Assembly: GCA_031286695.1 (NCBI GenBank)
Contig: JAITTY010000006.1
Span: 1,054,001-1,118,000 of the forward strand
DNA: 64,000 nucleotides
From: Sphingobacterium sp.
GTDB lineage: Bacteria > Bacteroidota > Bacteroidia > Sphingobacteriales > Sphingobacteriaceae
Reading direction: 5' to 3'
Numbering within the stretch: the stretch's first letter is position 1; the number at the start of each line of letters is the position of its first letter. Positions 1 through 8,359 of this stretch are shown here, in pieces. Under the pieces are notes generated by a model. The model made no database searches and was not told the DNA's origin. It was given only the letters and a program-made list of their open reading frames with translations. Both the position numbers and the translations under genes were made by a program.

Positions 1-118
1 AGGGGAAAAAGAGGTGGAAAATGGCACAGTTTCTGTACGTAAACATGGCTCAGTGGAATTAGGAACTATGACCGCTGATGCATTTAGAGATATATTAATT
101 AAGGAAATAACCGTTTAA
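1..118 (+). CDS. thrS: Threonyl-tRNA synthetase, C-terminal end (partial)
   Basis: The window opens inside a coding frame (first full codon at base 2) that runs for 38 codons to a TAA at 116-118. The peptide has the anticodon-binding-domain ending typical of ThrRS: a TVSVRKHGS strand, then [17 protein letters not shown]. ThrRS charges tRNA-Thr in the cytoplasm. Its position just ahead of infC-rpmI-rplT matches the thrS-infC-rpmI-rplT cluster conserved in many bacteria, which supports the call although only the tail is visible. Only 11 bases separate its stop from the infC start, so the genes are probably cotranscribed. Confidence 0.85.
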   Translation, partial: GEKEVENGTVSVRKHGSVELGTMTADAFRDILIKEITV

Positions 119-129
119 TTTTTAAACAT

Positions 130-690
130 TTGGCATTAAAAAGACCCGGTGGTCCAAGACCACCAATGAGAAAGAAAGAACCAGATCACCGCATTAATGA
201 ATTAATCAAGGTACCTGAGGTACGTTTGGTAGGCGATAATGTGGAACAAGGAGTTTTCCCTACGCGCAAAGCGTTAGAGTTGGCTGATGAGTTGGAACTT
301 GATTTAGTGGAGATTTCGCCAAATGCTGTACCGCCGGTTTGTAAGATTATCGACTACAGTAAGTTTGTTTACGAACAGAAGAAGAAACAAAAGGAAATCA
401 AAGCTAATGCAAAACAGACTGTTATTAAAGAAATCCGTTTCGGACCTAACTCTGGTGAGCATGATTTTGAGTTCAAATTGAAGCATGCGATTAAGTTTCT
501 TGAAAGTGGAGAGAAAGTTCGTGCTTATGTACACTTCAAAGGTCGTGCTATTGTACACAAGGATCAAGGTGAAATCTTGTTGTTACGCTTCGCTCAGGCC
601 TTAGAAGATTATGGCAAGGTGGAGCTTTTACCAAAATTGGAAGGTAAACGCATGTTTTTGACAGTAGCTCCAAAGGCTCCTAAAAAATAA
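130..690 (+). CDS. infC: Translation initiation factor IF-3
   Basis: Encodes 186 residues. IF-3 binds the 30S subunit, prevents premature 50S joining and checks start-codon/initiator-tRNA pairing. The N domain (about residues 18-85) contains [18 protein letters not shown] and LDLVEISP; a Lys-rich linker helix (about 80-95) leads to the C domain with [21 protein letters not shown] and VHFKGRAI. The start used here is TTG at 130, giving [13 protein letters not shown]; no ATG or GTG is available in frame, but an in-frame ATT lies at 118-120. Rare start codons on infC are known in other bacteria, where they let IF-3 repress its own synthesis, so the unusual start is probably meaningful. It lies 11 bases after thrS. 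Confidence 0.95.
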   Translation: MALKRPGGPRPPMRKKEPDHRINELIKVPEVRLVGDNVEQGVFPTRKALELADELELDLVEISPNAVPPVCKIIDYSKFVYEQKKKQKEIKANAKQTVIKEIRFGPNSGEHDFEFKLKHAIKFLESGEKVRAYVHFKGRAIVHKDQGEILLLRFAQALEDYGKVELLPKLEGKRMFLTVAPKAPKK

Positions 691-729
691 TAAGAATTCT
701 AACAGATTGATATAAAATTTATAAGTATT

Positions 730-930
730 ATGCCAAAAGTTAAAACCAATTCCAGCGCAAAGAAACGTTTCAAATTGACTGGAACAGGTAAAATTGCAAG
801 AAAAAATGCTTTCAAAAGCCACATCTTGACAAAAAAGAGCACAAAACGTAAACGTAACTTAACACAAACAAGTTATGTATCTGATGGCGATATGGGCAAC
901 GTAAAACGTATGCTTGCTATCGGTAAATAA
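730..930 (+). CDS. rpmI: 50S ribosomal protein L35
   Basis: Encodes 66 residues, the usual L35 length. It is a very basic protein starting [20 protein letters not shown], the family signature, and keeps the [22 protein letters not shown] segment. L35 is a structural component of the large ribosomal subunit. It lies 39 bases after infC and 98 bases before rplT, in the standard infC-rpmI-rplT order. In other bacteria L20 represses this operon by binding its mRNA; I could not identify a clear L20 mimic here. Confidence 0.96.
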   Translation: MPKVKTNSSAKKRFKLTGTGKIARKNAFKSHILTKKSTKRKRNLTQTSYVSDGDMGNVKRMLAIGK

Positions 931-1028
931 GTTTTATTCGATTTATTTAATAATAATTTTTTAACCGGGTATAAGGTTGTAAGTTCATTGAAATACATGG
1001 CACCTTCTACCAAACTAATTTTAAAAAT

Positions 1029-1373
1029 ATGCCACGTTCGGTTAACGCAGTAGCTTCTAGAAGAAGACGCAAAAAAATCCTAGGCCTTGCAAAAGGTTAC
1101 TTTGGATCACGTAGCAAAGTTTATACTATTGCTAAAAATACAGTAGAAAAAGGTTTACAATACGCTTACCGCGATCGTAAAACCAAAAAACGCGAGTTTA
1201 GAGCTTTATGGATTCAACGTATCAACGCTGGAGCTCGTCAACACGGAATTTCTTATTCCCAATTGATCGGTAAATTAAATGCTAAAAACATTGGTTTGAA
1301 CCGTAAGGTTTTAGCTGACTTAGCTTTAAATAACCCAGAAGCTTTCAAAGCAGTTGTAGACGCAGTAAAATAG
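1029..1373 (+). CDS. rplT: 50S ribosomal protein L20
   Basis: Encodes 114 residues. It starts [23 protein letters not shown] and continues with the helical core containing [23 protein letters not shown], both diagnostic of L20, an early-assembly 23S rRNA-binding protein. The 98-base gap from rpmI is long for a ribosomal operon and could hold a regulatory structure (a short AAGGT/ACCTT pairing is possible at about 974-1004), but this is weak. A rho-independent terminator follows about 40 bases after the stop and probably ends the operon. Confidence 0.97.
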   Translation: MPRSVNAVASRRRRKKILGLAKGYFGSRSKVYTIAKNTVEKGLQYAYRDRKTKKREFRALWIQRINAGARQHGISYSQLIGKLNAKNIGLNRKVLADLALNNPEAFKAVVDAVK

Positions 1374-1410
1374 AGTTTTTAATCCGTTATCAATTTGTTA
1401 GAGATATTAG

Positions 1411-1434
1411 AGGAGCCTTTGAGGCTCCTTTTTT
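1411..1434 (+). terminator. Rho-independent terminator after rplT
   Basis: A 7-bp perfect GC-rich stem (AGGAGCC / GGCTCCT, 1411-1417 and 1423-1429) with a 5-base loop runs into six T residues. It is correctly placed to end the thrS-infC-rpmI-rplT transcript. Confidence 0.85.
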
Positions 1435-1634
1435 GTTATATCAAATAGTCAGATGCTGTATCTTTTTTTGGACGTTACGTAGCGCGTAAATTCAATACAA
1501 GGATAGATTTCATTTTATTACTTATCTCACCGATCATACCTTAACGCAATTGAATTATTAAATTATAGCTAACAATCCTTTTTGATTTGAAATTAGGTTT
1601 GATTTTTGTATCGTTCTTTGGAAAACAAGCAATT

Positions 1635-2081
1635 ATGAAAACAAGAGCAATCGCATTTGGATTTTCACTTCTTTTAATAGGAGGTATGGTTATGGCCAAG
1701 GGAACTGATTTGGTGCCAAAAATATCCAAAATAACTAATCAACAAGGTAAAGTGATCTCGATTGAAGGGGTAGGAAATACGCGCACGATAGAAGCCAAAG
1801 GTGGTGAAACCGTCCAAATAGAAGGTGCAGATAATAAGATTGTGATACGTGGCAATGTGAGCAAATTGATTATTGAAGGCAAGGGGAATACGGTAACGGG
1901 CAATGATGTTGCCATGGTGACCATCGAAGGGGCTGGAAATATGGTGAATATTGGTTCACTAGAGACTGTTCAAATTGAAGGAGTCAAAAATCATGTTCAT
2001 TATAAGTCTACAAAAAACAAATCCGGTCAGGCAAAAGTGTCTACAGAAGGTGCTGATAACATGGTGATGAAAATGAAATAA
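1635..2081 (+). CDS. Secreted DUF3060 repeat protein
   Basis: Encodes 148 residues from ATG 1635; an upstream in-frame start at 1587 would put 16 residues before a clear signal peptide, so the later start is preferred. Residues 1-21 (MKTRAIAFGFSLLLIGGMVMA) form the signal peptide. The mature part is a run of short repeats around I-E-G-x-G/D-N (ISIEGVGN, VQIEGADN, LIIEGKGN, VTIEGAGN, VQIEGVKN, STEGADN), the pattern of DUF3060, which suggests a small parallel beta-solenoid exported to the periplasm or surface. The biochemical role of the family is unknown to me. It faces the next gene convergently across a shared terminator. Confidence 0.8.
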   Translation: MKTRAIAFGFSLLLIGGMVMAKGTDLVPKISKITNQQGKVISIEGVGNTRTIEAKGGETVQIEGADNKIVIRGNVSKLIIEGKGNTVTGNDVAMVTIEGAGNMVNIGSLETVQIEGVKNHVHYKSTKNKSGQAKVSTEGADNMVMKMK

Positions 2082-2105
2082 TGTAAATCAGATTTCCATA
2101 AAAGA

Positions 2106-2138
2106 GGGTTTTGTAAATAATATACAAAACCCTTTTTT
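2106..2138. terminator. Bidirectional terminator between convergent genes
   Basis: A 10-bp perfect stem (GGGTTTTGTA, 2106-2115, with TACAAAACCC, 2123-2132) is followed by six T on the plus strand; the minus strand reads a T-rich stretch after the stem too. It lies between the converging DUF3060 and transglutaminase-like genes. Confidence 0.8.
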
Positions 2139-2152
2139 ATGCGAGATGGTAG

Positions 2153-4894
2153 CTATGGTTTATCTTGAAGATCATCGGGATGAGTAGGATCTATTTTGTT
2201 ACTCTGAGGACTAAACTCTTTATTATCATTATTTTTTCCTTGCTCTATAATTGAATAAGGCTTTAGAAAATCTTGATTAAAGGGATGCGCTGTCGCAGCC
2301 TTCTGAATAATCTCATCGTTCTGATATGTCCGAACACAAGTGCCTTTTATGCGTTCTGATTTATAGGCATAAGTTCCCCAAATGCAGAAGAAAAGGATTG
2401 CTCTGATATGATCTGTATAATTTGAAAATGAATCCTCCATGTTACCCATATATTGTTTGGACATATAATGGTATCCTATTGCATGGACGAGATAGAATAT
2501 AGCCATAAACAAAGTAACTAGAAAAAACGTCTGGGCAAAAATATCCCTTTTTTTGATCATAAGTATAAAACTATAGACCAAGCCGATCAGAATAAAAAGA
2601 TGAGCTGTCATTTCAGATATGAGTAGCATTTTATAGAATGTCGGTGCACCTCCATCGATATGGTCTATCGCCCGCCAGGTATTAAGGTTAAAAAAGGATT
2701 CCCTAAAGAAAAGAAAAGTGAATTTGGTAAATATGCTCGTAACTATTAAAAGAAGTAAAAAAATCATCCACCCTCCAATTTGGTCATGATATGTTTCGTT
2801 ATGGGGTTTTATGATAAAAGGTTTGCTTTTATTGTATTTTTTTGCAATAAACCAAAGGAAAGATGATAACAATAGAATGAATAGAATTAATGAAAACCAA
2901 TTAATTTCATTGACCGAAGAAGGTGTTCCTAAGCGAGGTAGCCCATCTGTTACATATCCGTCATTGTCAAGATAGAAACCATTATAAAAGATATGATCAC
3001 GATCTGCAAAATCTGTATAATACTGTTTCAGGTCTTTTTGTTCGACAAAGGGTTCGTGGAAACTTAACGTGTATGCAACCTTAATACTATCCTGCTCTAC
3101 TTCCAGTGTTTTGCCGAAAACATACGCAGTTCGGTCGAAATAACTATTGTCTCTATAATTTCCAAACTCATTTTTCCCTTTGTTGACAATATACATTTCG
3201 TAATTTAGATCTGTTGGAAAAGAAAGGCTTAGGGGAGCAATACGATCCTCCATAATCTCTGGAAGCTTGTCATTGATATTTGTTCCCAACAAAGGAATAT
3301 ATTTTTTAGTAGATCCGCTTTCCGTCTTTCCAATGTTTTTTATTTTATACTTTTCGATGATCTCCACAATATTGTTCTCCAAATCATCTTTGTATTGTAT
3401 ATGACCGATTTTATTGATCTTCGGATAGATCTTGGTATAATACTCCAAGTATTGCTTCTGTATATCATTTTTGGCACTACTTTGAAAATAAGTACGCATA
3501 TCGTCCGCTTCATTTCCAACATAAGTTGTGTGGACATCAAGGGTAGCCTCAAATTTGCCTTCCATTGTCAAGGTTTCCTTGACTTTAATATTGCCGGTAA
3601 CACGCTGTGGTACGTCTATGAGCTTTCCACTACCCATAGTTGAGAGTACTTTCCCATAAGGTGGGAAATACCTGTTTTTGATATCTCCACCCTGATTGGT
3701 TATGGTTGGGTCAATATATTGGGAACGTCCACCAATATTAACTTCAATAACCATATGGTTGAAAGCATAAGGCGAGGGGAGTTCTTCCTGCAGGCCTCTA
3801 TTCTTATAGGTATTGGCTAATACGAGTCCTACATCAATATTCTTGTTTTTGAGCATTGTGGCCAGCAGCATTGATTTATCTTTACAATCGCCGTAGCGCT
3901 GGGAAAATACTTTTTCTGGAACATTGGCCCGGTGCGAATATTCTCCCATCTCAATGCCCATATAGCGTATCTCATTTTGTACAAAGTCGCAGGCCTTTTT
4001 CAGGTACGCATAGGGTTGCCCATTGGACTCTTTCCAAAGTTGATTGACGAAGGTTTGAAGTGTACTTGTCGTTGCTATTTGTGGAATGGGATTAATTTTA
4101 CGGTTCCATTGATCAACTTCCTGCCAGGTATTGAATTCCGAGCATTGGATATATTTTAAAGGGCTGTACCATGACGGGCTATAATCTTCGTACTGAACCG
4201 TTTTGTCCGCCGTGAGCTCCCAGAAAAAATTTGTTGTATTTCCTGTTGACTGTTGCTGTAGCTCAGGTGCGCCATTGAAACTCTTAAACTGAAGTTTGCG
4301 ACCATTGGGTACAATATAGTTGAGATAGACTAGACCTGTAGGTTCATATCCCTGTAAGTAATAGCTGTCGAAAAATTTCTGTTCAAATACGGGATTTGCG
4401 CCTATTATTGAATAAGCAAATACAATCTTGTCGTCTTTACGTAAATCCTCCAAAACATAATGGGCCATTTGACTTCCGTTGTAGATGGATCTCGAAAGCT
4501 CCGTTTCGGAGGCAAGGAGCTTAAATTTTGCTTGCGGTAATAGATTAATATCTTTGCCGTTGCGAATAACCTTTAACTCATGTATTTGAAGTTTTTGAAA
4601 ATGAGGGTCAAAGGTTACCTGAACTTGTCCCAGATTTTCGATTCCAGTCTGATCAAAGAGAACTTTTATGTCCTTATAATATTTTGTTTGGGTAGCTAAG
4701 TTTATTTGATGTTCGATTAACTCAAAGTAATATCCATCACTAATATCATCCAAATTTGGCTTTATGGCCTTTTTTGTAGTGGGCCGGAGCCAAGTTGGCG
4801 ATGCTGTTTTTTGGATAGTTGTTTGACTAAAAGACAAAGAAAATGCAGCTAGTACGAGTACAAAGGCAAATAGAAGATGGCTAAATCTTTTCAT
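2153..4894 (-). CDS. DUF3857 / transglutaminase-like protein with C-terminal membrane domain
   Basis: Encodes 913 residues from ATG 4894, which places the signal peptide (MKRFSHLLFAFVLVLAAFSL...FSQ) at the N-terminus; an ATG at 4936 would add 14 residues in front of it. An N-terminal DUF3857-type beta domain (about 45-260) precedes a transglutaminase-like cysteine-protease fold with the triad visible as Cys337 in RYGDCKDKS, His in FNHMVIEV and Asp in YIDPT. After a second beta domain, a first membrane segment lies at about residue 655, and a C-terminal block of about four more segments starting GGWMIFLLLL resembles DUF2569. The periplasmic enzyme is thus tethered to the inner membrane. Substrate is unknown; related proteins are common in Bacteroidota and have not been assigned a reaction that I know of. 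Confidence 0.8.
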   Translation of the reverse strand: MKRFSHLLFAFVLVLAAFSLSFSQTTIQKTASPTWLRPTTKKAIKPNLDDISDGYYFELIEHQINLATQTKYYKDIKVLFDQTGIENLGQVQVTFDPHFQKLQIHELKVIRNGKDINLLPQAKFKLLASETELSRSIYNGSQMAHYVLEDLRKDDKIVFAYSIIGANPVFEQKFFDSYYLQGYEPTGLVYLNYIVPNGRKLQFKSFNGAPELQQQSTGNTTNFFWELTADKTVQYEDYSPSWYSPLKYIQCSEFNTWQEVDQWNRKINPIPQIATTSTLQTFVNQLWKESNGQPYAYLKKACDFVQNEIRYMGIEMGEYSHRANVPEKVFSQRYGDCKDKSMLLATMLKNKNIDVGLVLANTYKNRGLQEELPSPYAFNHMVIEVNIGGRSQYIDPTITNQGGDIKNRYFPPYGKVLSTMGSGKLIDVPQRVTGNIKVKETLTMEGKFEATLDVHTTYVGNEADDMRTYFQSSAKNDIQKQYLEYYTKIYPKINKIGHIQYKDDLENNIVEIIEKYKIKNIGKTESGSTKKYIPLLGTNINDKLPEIMEDRIAPLSLSFPTDLNYEMYIVNKGKNEFGNYRDNSYFDRTAYVFGKTLEVEQDSIKVAYTLSFHEPFVEQKDLKQYYTDFADRDHIFYNGFYLDNDGYVTDGLPRLGTPSSVNEINWFSLILFILLLSSFLWFIAKKYNKSKPFIIKPHNETYHDQIGGWMIFLLLLIVTSIFTKFTFLFFRESFFNLNTWRAIDHIDGGAPTFYKMLLISEMTAHLFILIGLVYSFILMIKKRDIFAQTFFLVTLFMAIFYLVHAIGYHYMSKQYMGNMEDSFSNYTDHIRAILFFCIWGTYAYKSERIKGTCVRTYQNDEIIQKAATAHPFNQDFLKPYSIIEQGKNNDNKEFSPQSNKIDPTHPDDLQDKP

Positions 4895-5000
4895 TAATTC
4901 ATAATTTAGCCTAAGATAAGTAAAAATTAGACGCAACGGTAGGCGAATTTAAGGAGTATTGGAAATCTGGATTTAGTTGAGTTTAGGGTCTTTAGAAATA

Positions 5001-5034
5001 AAAAGGGTTGTCCAAATATATGGACAACCCTTTT
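5001..5034 (-). terminator. Terminator after the rimK gene
   Basis: A 14-bp perfect inverted repeat (AAAAGGGTTGTCCA, 5001-5014, against 5021-5034) with a 6-base AT loop gives a strong stem with T runs on both strands. It lies 20 bases beyond the rimK stop on the minus strand. Confidence 0.85.
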
Positions 5035-5053
5035 CGTTGCTGATTCGGTAATC

Positions 5054-5989
5054 TTATAATTTACTTTCTCTTTTTTTCTTTTTCTTGACAACTTTAGGCA
5101 TCTGAGCTTGTTTTAACTCATATTGTCTTTCAATGTATTGTATTATTTCGGAGGCAATATCCTTTTTGGTCGCTTTCTCGATACCTTCCAAGCCCGGAGA
5201 TGAGTTTACTTCCAGTACCAAAGGGCCGCGGTCAGAAGGGATCATATCTACACCACAAACCGTAAGTCCTAATTGTGCAGCCGCTGCAATTGCTGTTTCT
5301 CTTTCAGCTTTACTTAACCGGATAATTTGTGCGGTACCGCCACGATGGATGTTTGATCTAAATTCGCCTTCCTTTGCTGTGCGTTTCATGGCACCGACAA
5401 CTTTGCCATCAACCACAAAAGCACGAATATCAGAGCCTTTTGATTCCTTTATAAACTCTTGGATCAGAATATTATTACCAAGGCCATAGAACGCCTCAAT
5501 GACGGACGAAGCAGCTTTCTTTGTTTCTGCAAGCACAACGCCAATACCTTGAGTTCCCTCTAGTAGTTTAATGACTAAAGGAGCTCCACCTACCATACTA
5601 ATGAGATCGTCCACATCGGAAGCTGTGCGTGCAAATCCTGTAATCGGGAGTCCGATACCTGCGCCGGATAAAATTTGTAGACACCTTAATTTGTCCCGAG
5701 ATCGCGTAATGGCTTGACTAGGATTCGCGGAAATGACATCCATCACCTCAAATTGTCTAACGATGGCAGATCCATAGAATGTTACCGATGCCCCTATCCG
5801 GGGAATAATGGCATCAATATCACTCAGATCCTGTCCTTTGTAATGGATACTGGGTTTACCTTGCTGAATACCGACATAACACTTGCTGTGATCAATGACA
5901 ACACATTCGTGTCCTCTTTGTTGTGCGGCTTCTACGAGACGACGAGTCGAGTATAAACTCTTTACTGTCGATAATACGGCAATTTTCAC
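5054..5989 (-). CDS. rimK: RimK-family ATP-grasp glutamate ligase
   Basis: Encodes 311 residues with a GTG start at 5989 ([17 protein letters not shown]). The family adds glutamate residues to the C-terminus of ribosomal protein S6 or makes related peptide bonds, using ATP. The N-terminal pre-ATP-grasp region contains [15 protein letters not shown]; the ATP-grasp core carries [19 protein letters not shown] (nucleotide lid), [18 protein letters not shown] and the metal-binding [13 protein letters not shown]. The last 20 residues are a Lys-rich tail. It is preceded 57 bases upstream, on the same strand, by a retropepsin-like protein, the usual partner of RimK-type ligases. S6 modification is the best guess for its substrate, but other peptide acceptors are possible. 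Confidence 0.9.
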   Translation of the reverse strand: MKIAVLSTVKSLYSTRRLVEAAQQRGHECVVIDHSKCYVGIQQGKPSIHYKGQDLSDIDAIIPRIGASVTFYGSAIVRQFEVMDVISANPSQAITRSRDKLRCLQILSGAGIGLPITGFARTASDVDDLISMVGGAPLVIKLLEGTQGIGVVLAETKKAASSVIEAFYGLGNNILIQEFIKESKGSDIRAFVVDGKVVGAMKRTAKEGEFRSNIHRGGTAQIIRLSKAERETAIAAAAQLGLTVCGVDMIPSDRGPLVLEVNSSPGLEGIEKATKKDIASEIIQYIERQYELKQAQMPKVVKKKKKRESKL

Positions 5990-6046
5990 GGTTTGTATAT
6001 TGAATATATTTTGTGCTAAGATAACAAAATTGCTTGGCTATTTGTT

Positions 6047-6484
6047 TTATTTTACCAGGGTCTTCGCGGAGAGATTTTCTTTGGAAACATCGACCAAAAA
6101 TCTTTTGTATAAAAAATTTTTACCCAAAAGCATGGGATAGGTCATCTGAGATCGATTTCTAAAAGAGATCTTAATGCTAAATACTTGGTTATATAATGTT
6201 GCTGTAGTGCGGATATAATAACGCTTTTCTTCTTGACCAAAAGAACTTTTTACCAGTTTTGTTCTATAGAGTTTTAACTTTAGTGTTTTTGTTTCTTTTG
6301 TCTCAAAATTTGTGATAAGTTCGCAGATAATCCAGTCTTGACCATCTTCATGAATGATTTTGTACGAATTACAGTGTAGGACTGAAGAAGCAGCACCGGT
6401 ATCGACTTTTGCTTCTATACCATATATTCCCAATTCAGGTAAATCAAGGGTCTCTTTCCAGCCCACAAGAAGTTTTTCTTTCAT
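6047..6484 (-). CDS. Retropepsin-like protease (Zn_protease/RimB-type family)
   Basis: Encodes 145 residues. The fold resembles a single retropepsin half: the active-site motif AKVDTGAASSVLHC has Asp28 in D-T-G, and the conserved LGKNFLYKRFLVD lies near the end (family PF05618, historically named ATP-dependent zinc protease). Members are typically encoded beside RimK ligases and are thought to trim or counteract the glutamate tails. Here the gene lies 57 bases upstream of rimK on the same strand, so both are probably made from one transcript. The protease role is known for the family only; substrate is inferred from linkage. Confidence 0.8.
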   Translation of the reverse strand: MKEKLLVGWKETLDLPELGIYGIEAKVDTGAASSVLHCNSYKIIHEDGQDWIICELITNFETKETKTLKLKLYRTKLVKSSFGQEEKRYYIRTTATLYNQVFSIKISFRNRSQMTYPMLLGKNFLYKRFLVDVSKENLSAKTLVK

Positions 6485-6497
6485 TTATACCAAATTG

Positions 6498-6536
6498 AAA
6501 AAATAGCCCTGTCCCATGTATAAGCAGGGGACAGGG
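6498..6536 (-). terminator. Terminator after purM
   Basis: A 9-bp perfect stem (CCCTGTCCC, 6507-6515, with GGGACAGGG, 6528-6536) is followed on the minus strand by a run of six T (6503-6498). It lies 12 bases past the purM stop and 14 bases upstream of the retropepsin-like gene, so those genes are separate units. Confidence 0.85.
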
Positions 6537-6547
6537 ATGAAAATCTT

Positions 6548-7726
6548 TTATTCGTAGATAAATTCTCCGTAAGGAGAGGTTATAGTAACTTTTTTAGCAG
6601 TAGATTCTTCCACGCGACCTATGATTTGAGCCGGGATGCCAAATGATTCTGAAATAGCAATGATATCCGATGCAATCGATTCAGGTACATATAATTCCAT
6701 ACGATGTCCCATATTGAATACTTTGTACATTTCTTTCCAGTCTGTATTGGATTCTTTCTGTATTAATTCAAAAAGAGGTGGGATCGGGAAAAGATTATCT
6801 TTGATGACGTGCACATTATCCACAAAGTGTAAGACCTTTGTTTGCGCTCCACCAGAGCAATGTACCATCCCGTCAATTTGAGAACGATACTTGTCTAGTA
6901 TTTGTTTGATAACAGGCGCATAAGTACGCGTCGCTGAAAGAACAAGCTTACCCGCAGTTATTTTTTCTCCGGTTTCAACTTCGATTTCATTTGTAAGATC
7001 TTGGCTTCCCGCGAAAACTAGTTCGTAAGGAACAGCTGGATCATACGCTTCAGGATATTTTTCAGCTACTTTTTTGTTAAATACATCATGACGTGCAGAA
7101 GTTAGTCCATTGGAACCCATTCCGCCATTGTACGACTGTTCATAGGTTGCTTTTCCATTCGATGCTAAGCCAACAATAACGTTACCGCCTTTGATGCGAT
7201 GATTTGAAATAACATCTTCACGTTTCATCCGACAGGTCACCGTACTATCAACAATGATGGTACGAACAAGGTCGCCAACGTCGGCAGTTTCACCTCCTGT
7301 AGAATAGATGCCAATTCCCAACTCCCGAAGTTCCGCCAGAATCTCTTCTGTACCATTGATGATTTCAGCAATCACTTCACCAGGAATAAGATTCTTATTT
7401 CTGCCAATCGTTGAGGATAAAAGAATGTTATCGATGGCGCCCACGCAAAGCAAATCATCAATATTCATGATAATTGCATCTTGTGCGATACCTTTCCAAA
7501 CTGAAATATCACCAGTTTCCTTCCAGTATACATAAGCCAATGAAGATTTGGTACCAGCACCATCCGCATGCATAATATTACACCAGTCTGGATCTCCACC
7601 CAAAATATCTGGAATTATTTTGCAAAATGCTTTGGGAAACAGACCCTTATCTATATTTTTTATCGCATTGTGCACATCCTCTTTCCCTGCGGATACGCCT
7701 CGTTGATTGTATTTTAAATCTGACAT
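6548..7726 (-). CDS. purM: Phosphoribosylformylglycinamidine cyclo-ligase (AIR synthetase)
   Basis: Encodes 392 residues, the longer Bacteroidota form. PurM makes 5-aminoimidazole ribonucleotide from FGAM and ATP, the fifth step of purine synthesis. Visible signatures are the N-terminal YNQRGVSAGKEDVHNAI, the MHADGAGTKSSLAYVYW loop, GIAQDAIIMNIDDLLCVGA (phosphate and metal binding), YSTGGETADVGDLVRTI and a C-terminal AIRS-C domain containing VHCSGGAQTKVLHF and FNMGHRME. It appears to be a single-gene unit with its own promoter box and terminator. Confidence 0.95.
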   Translation of the reverse strand: MSDLKYNQRGVSAGKEDVHNAIKNIDKGLFPKAFCKIIPDILGGDPDWCNIMHADGAGTKSSLAYVYWKETGDISVWKGIAQDAIIMNIDDLLCVGAIDNILLSSTIGRNKNLIPGEVIAEIINGTEEILAELRELGIGIYSTGGETADVGDLVRTIIVDSTVTCRMKREDVISNHRIKGGNVIVGLASNGKATYEQSYNGGMGSNGLTSARHDVFNKKVAEKYPEAYDPAVPYELVFAGSQDLTNEIEVETGEKITAGKLVLSATRTYAPVIKQILDKYRSQIDGMVHCSGGAQTKVLHFVDNVHVIKDNLFPIPPLFELIQKESNTDWKEMYKVFNMGHRMELYVPESIASDIIAISESFGIPAQIIGRVEESTAKKVTITSPYGEFIYE

Positions 7727-7733
7727 CTTAGGG

Positions 7734-7741
7734 CAAAAATA
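7734..7741 (-). promoter_or_regulatory. Bacteroidota -7 box upstream of purM
   Basis: The minus strand reads TATTTTTG, matching TAnnTTTG, 7 bases upstream of the purM ATG. I see no good -33 TTG. If used, transcription would begin within or next to the start codon, i.e. an almost leaderless mRNA. Confidence 0.4.
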
Positions 7742-7779
7742 AGCAATAGGACTGAATTAACGAACCTAATTCGTGTAAT

Positions 7780-8262
7780 TTAATCACTTATTATTATGCG
7801 CCAATGTTGAATTAGGTTTTCGAGATTACTTTTAGCATTGGCCGGACTTGTGCTGGGTAAGCATCTGTACATAATGTCTTCTCTTTTGTTGAAATGCTTT
7901 ACGTATAAACTGGACGCTTTTTGCCCGTTAAAAATAATTTGGGTGATTTTAGGGTGGGTTTCTAGCAGCTCAACAATCTGATTCGGAACTTCATTTTGTA
8001 TGGCTAGATCCATGCTGCCGGGGCGAGAGGCTTCTGCACAAACATCCCAAAGACCGATGTTATTTTTGAGTAAAAGTTCCACATTCTCCCTATAGTTTGT
8101 TCTCTCCGGTGCATTGAATAAATATTTAATTATTTTCCAGAATCGATTTTGTGGGTGTGCATAATACTCACTTTCTGCCAAAGACTTATCTCCAGGCAGA
8201 GAGCCTAGGATGAGTATTTCTGTCGTCGAGTTTACTAGGGGTGGAAAGGATCTTTTGAGCAT
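7780..8262 (-). CDS. Uracil/hypoxanthine DNA glycosylase (UDG superfamily)
   Basis: Encodes 160 residues from ATG 8262; a TTG two codons earlier is less likely. Motif A is ILGSLPGDKSL and motif B is RCLPSTSPANA, with the HPQNRFWKII segment between, which fits the DNA-deoxyinosine/mismatch-specific glycosylase branch of the uracil-DNA glycosylase superfamily. Such enzymes remove deaminated bases (hypoxanthine, uracil) from DNA to start base-excision repair in the cytoplasm. The gene diverges from the SPFH gene. Exact base specificity cannot be read from sequence. Confidence 0.8.
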   Translation of the reverse strand: MLKRSFPPLVNSTTEILILGSLPGDKSLAESEYYAHPQNRFWKIIKYLFNAPERTNYRENVELLLKNNIGLWDVCAEASRPGSMDLAIQNEVPNQIVELLETHPKITQIIFNGQKASSLYVKHFNKREDIMYRCLPSTSPANAKSNLENLIQHWRIIISD

Positions 8263-8359
8263 GATCAAAAATAGTAATTTTAAATTTTCGTTTGAAATAT
8301 GAAAAATATTATAGTATATTTATGATATTAAAATGATATCAAATATATATTAACAAATT

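Noticed and set aside
5133..5489. 118-codon plus-strand frame within rimK
   Set aside because: Antisense shadow of a conserved ATP-grasp gene; composition is biased as expected for a reverse frame.
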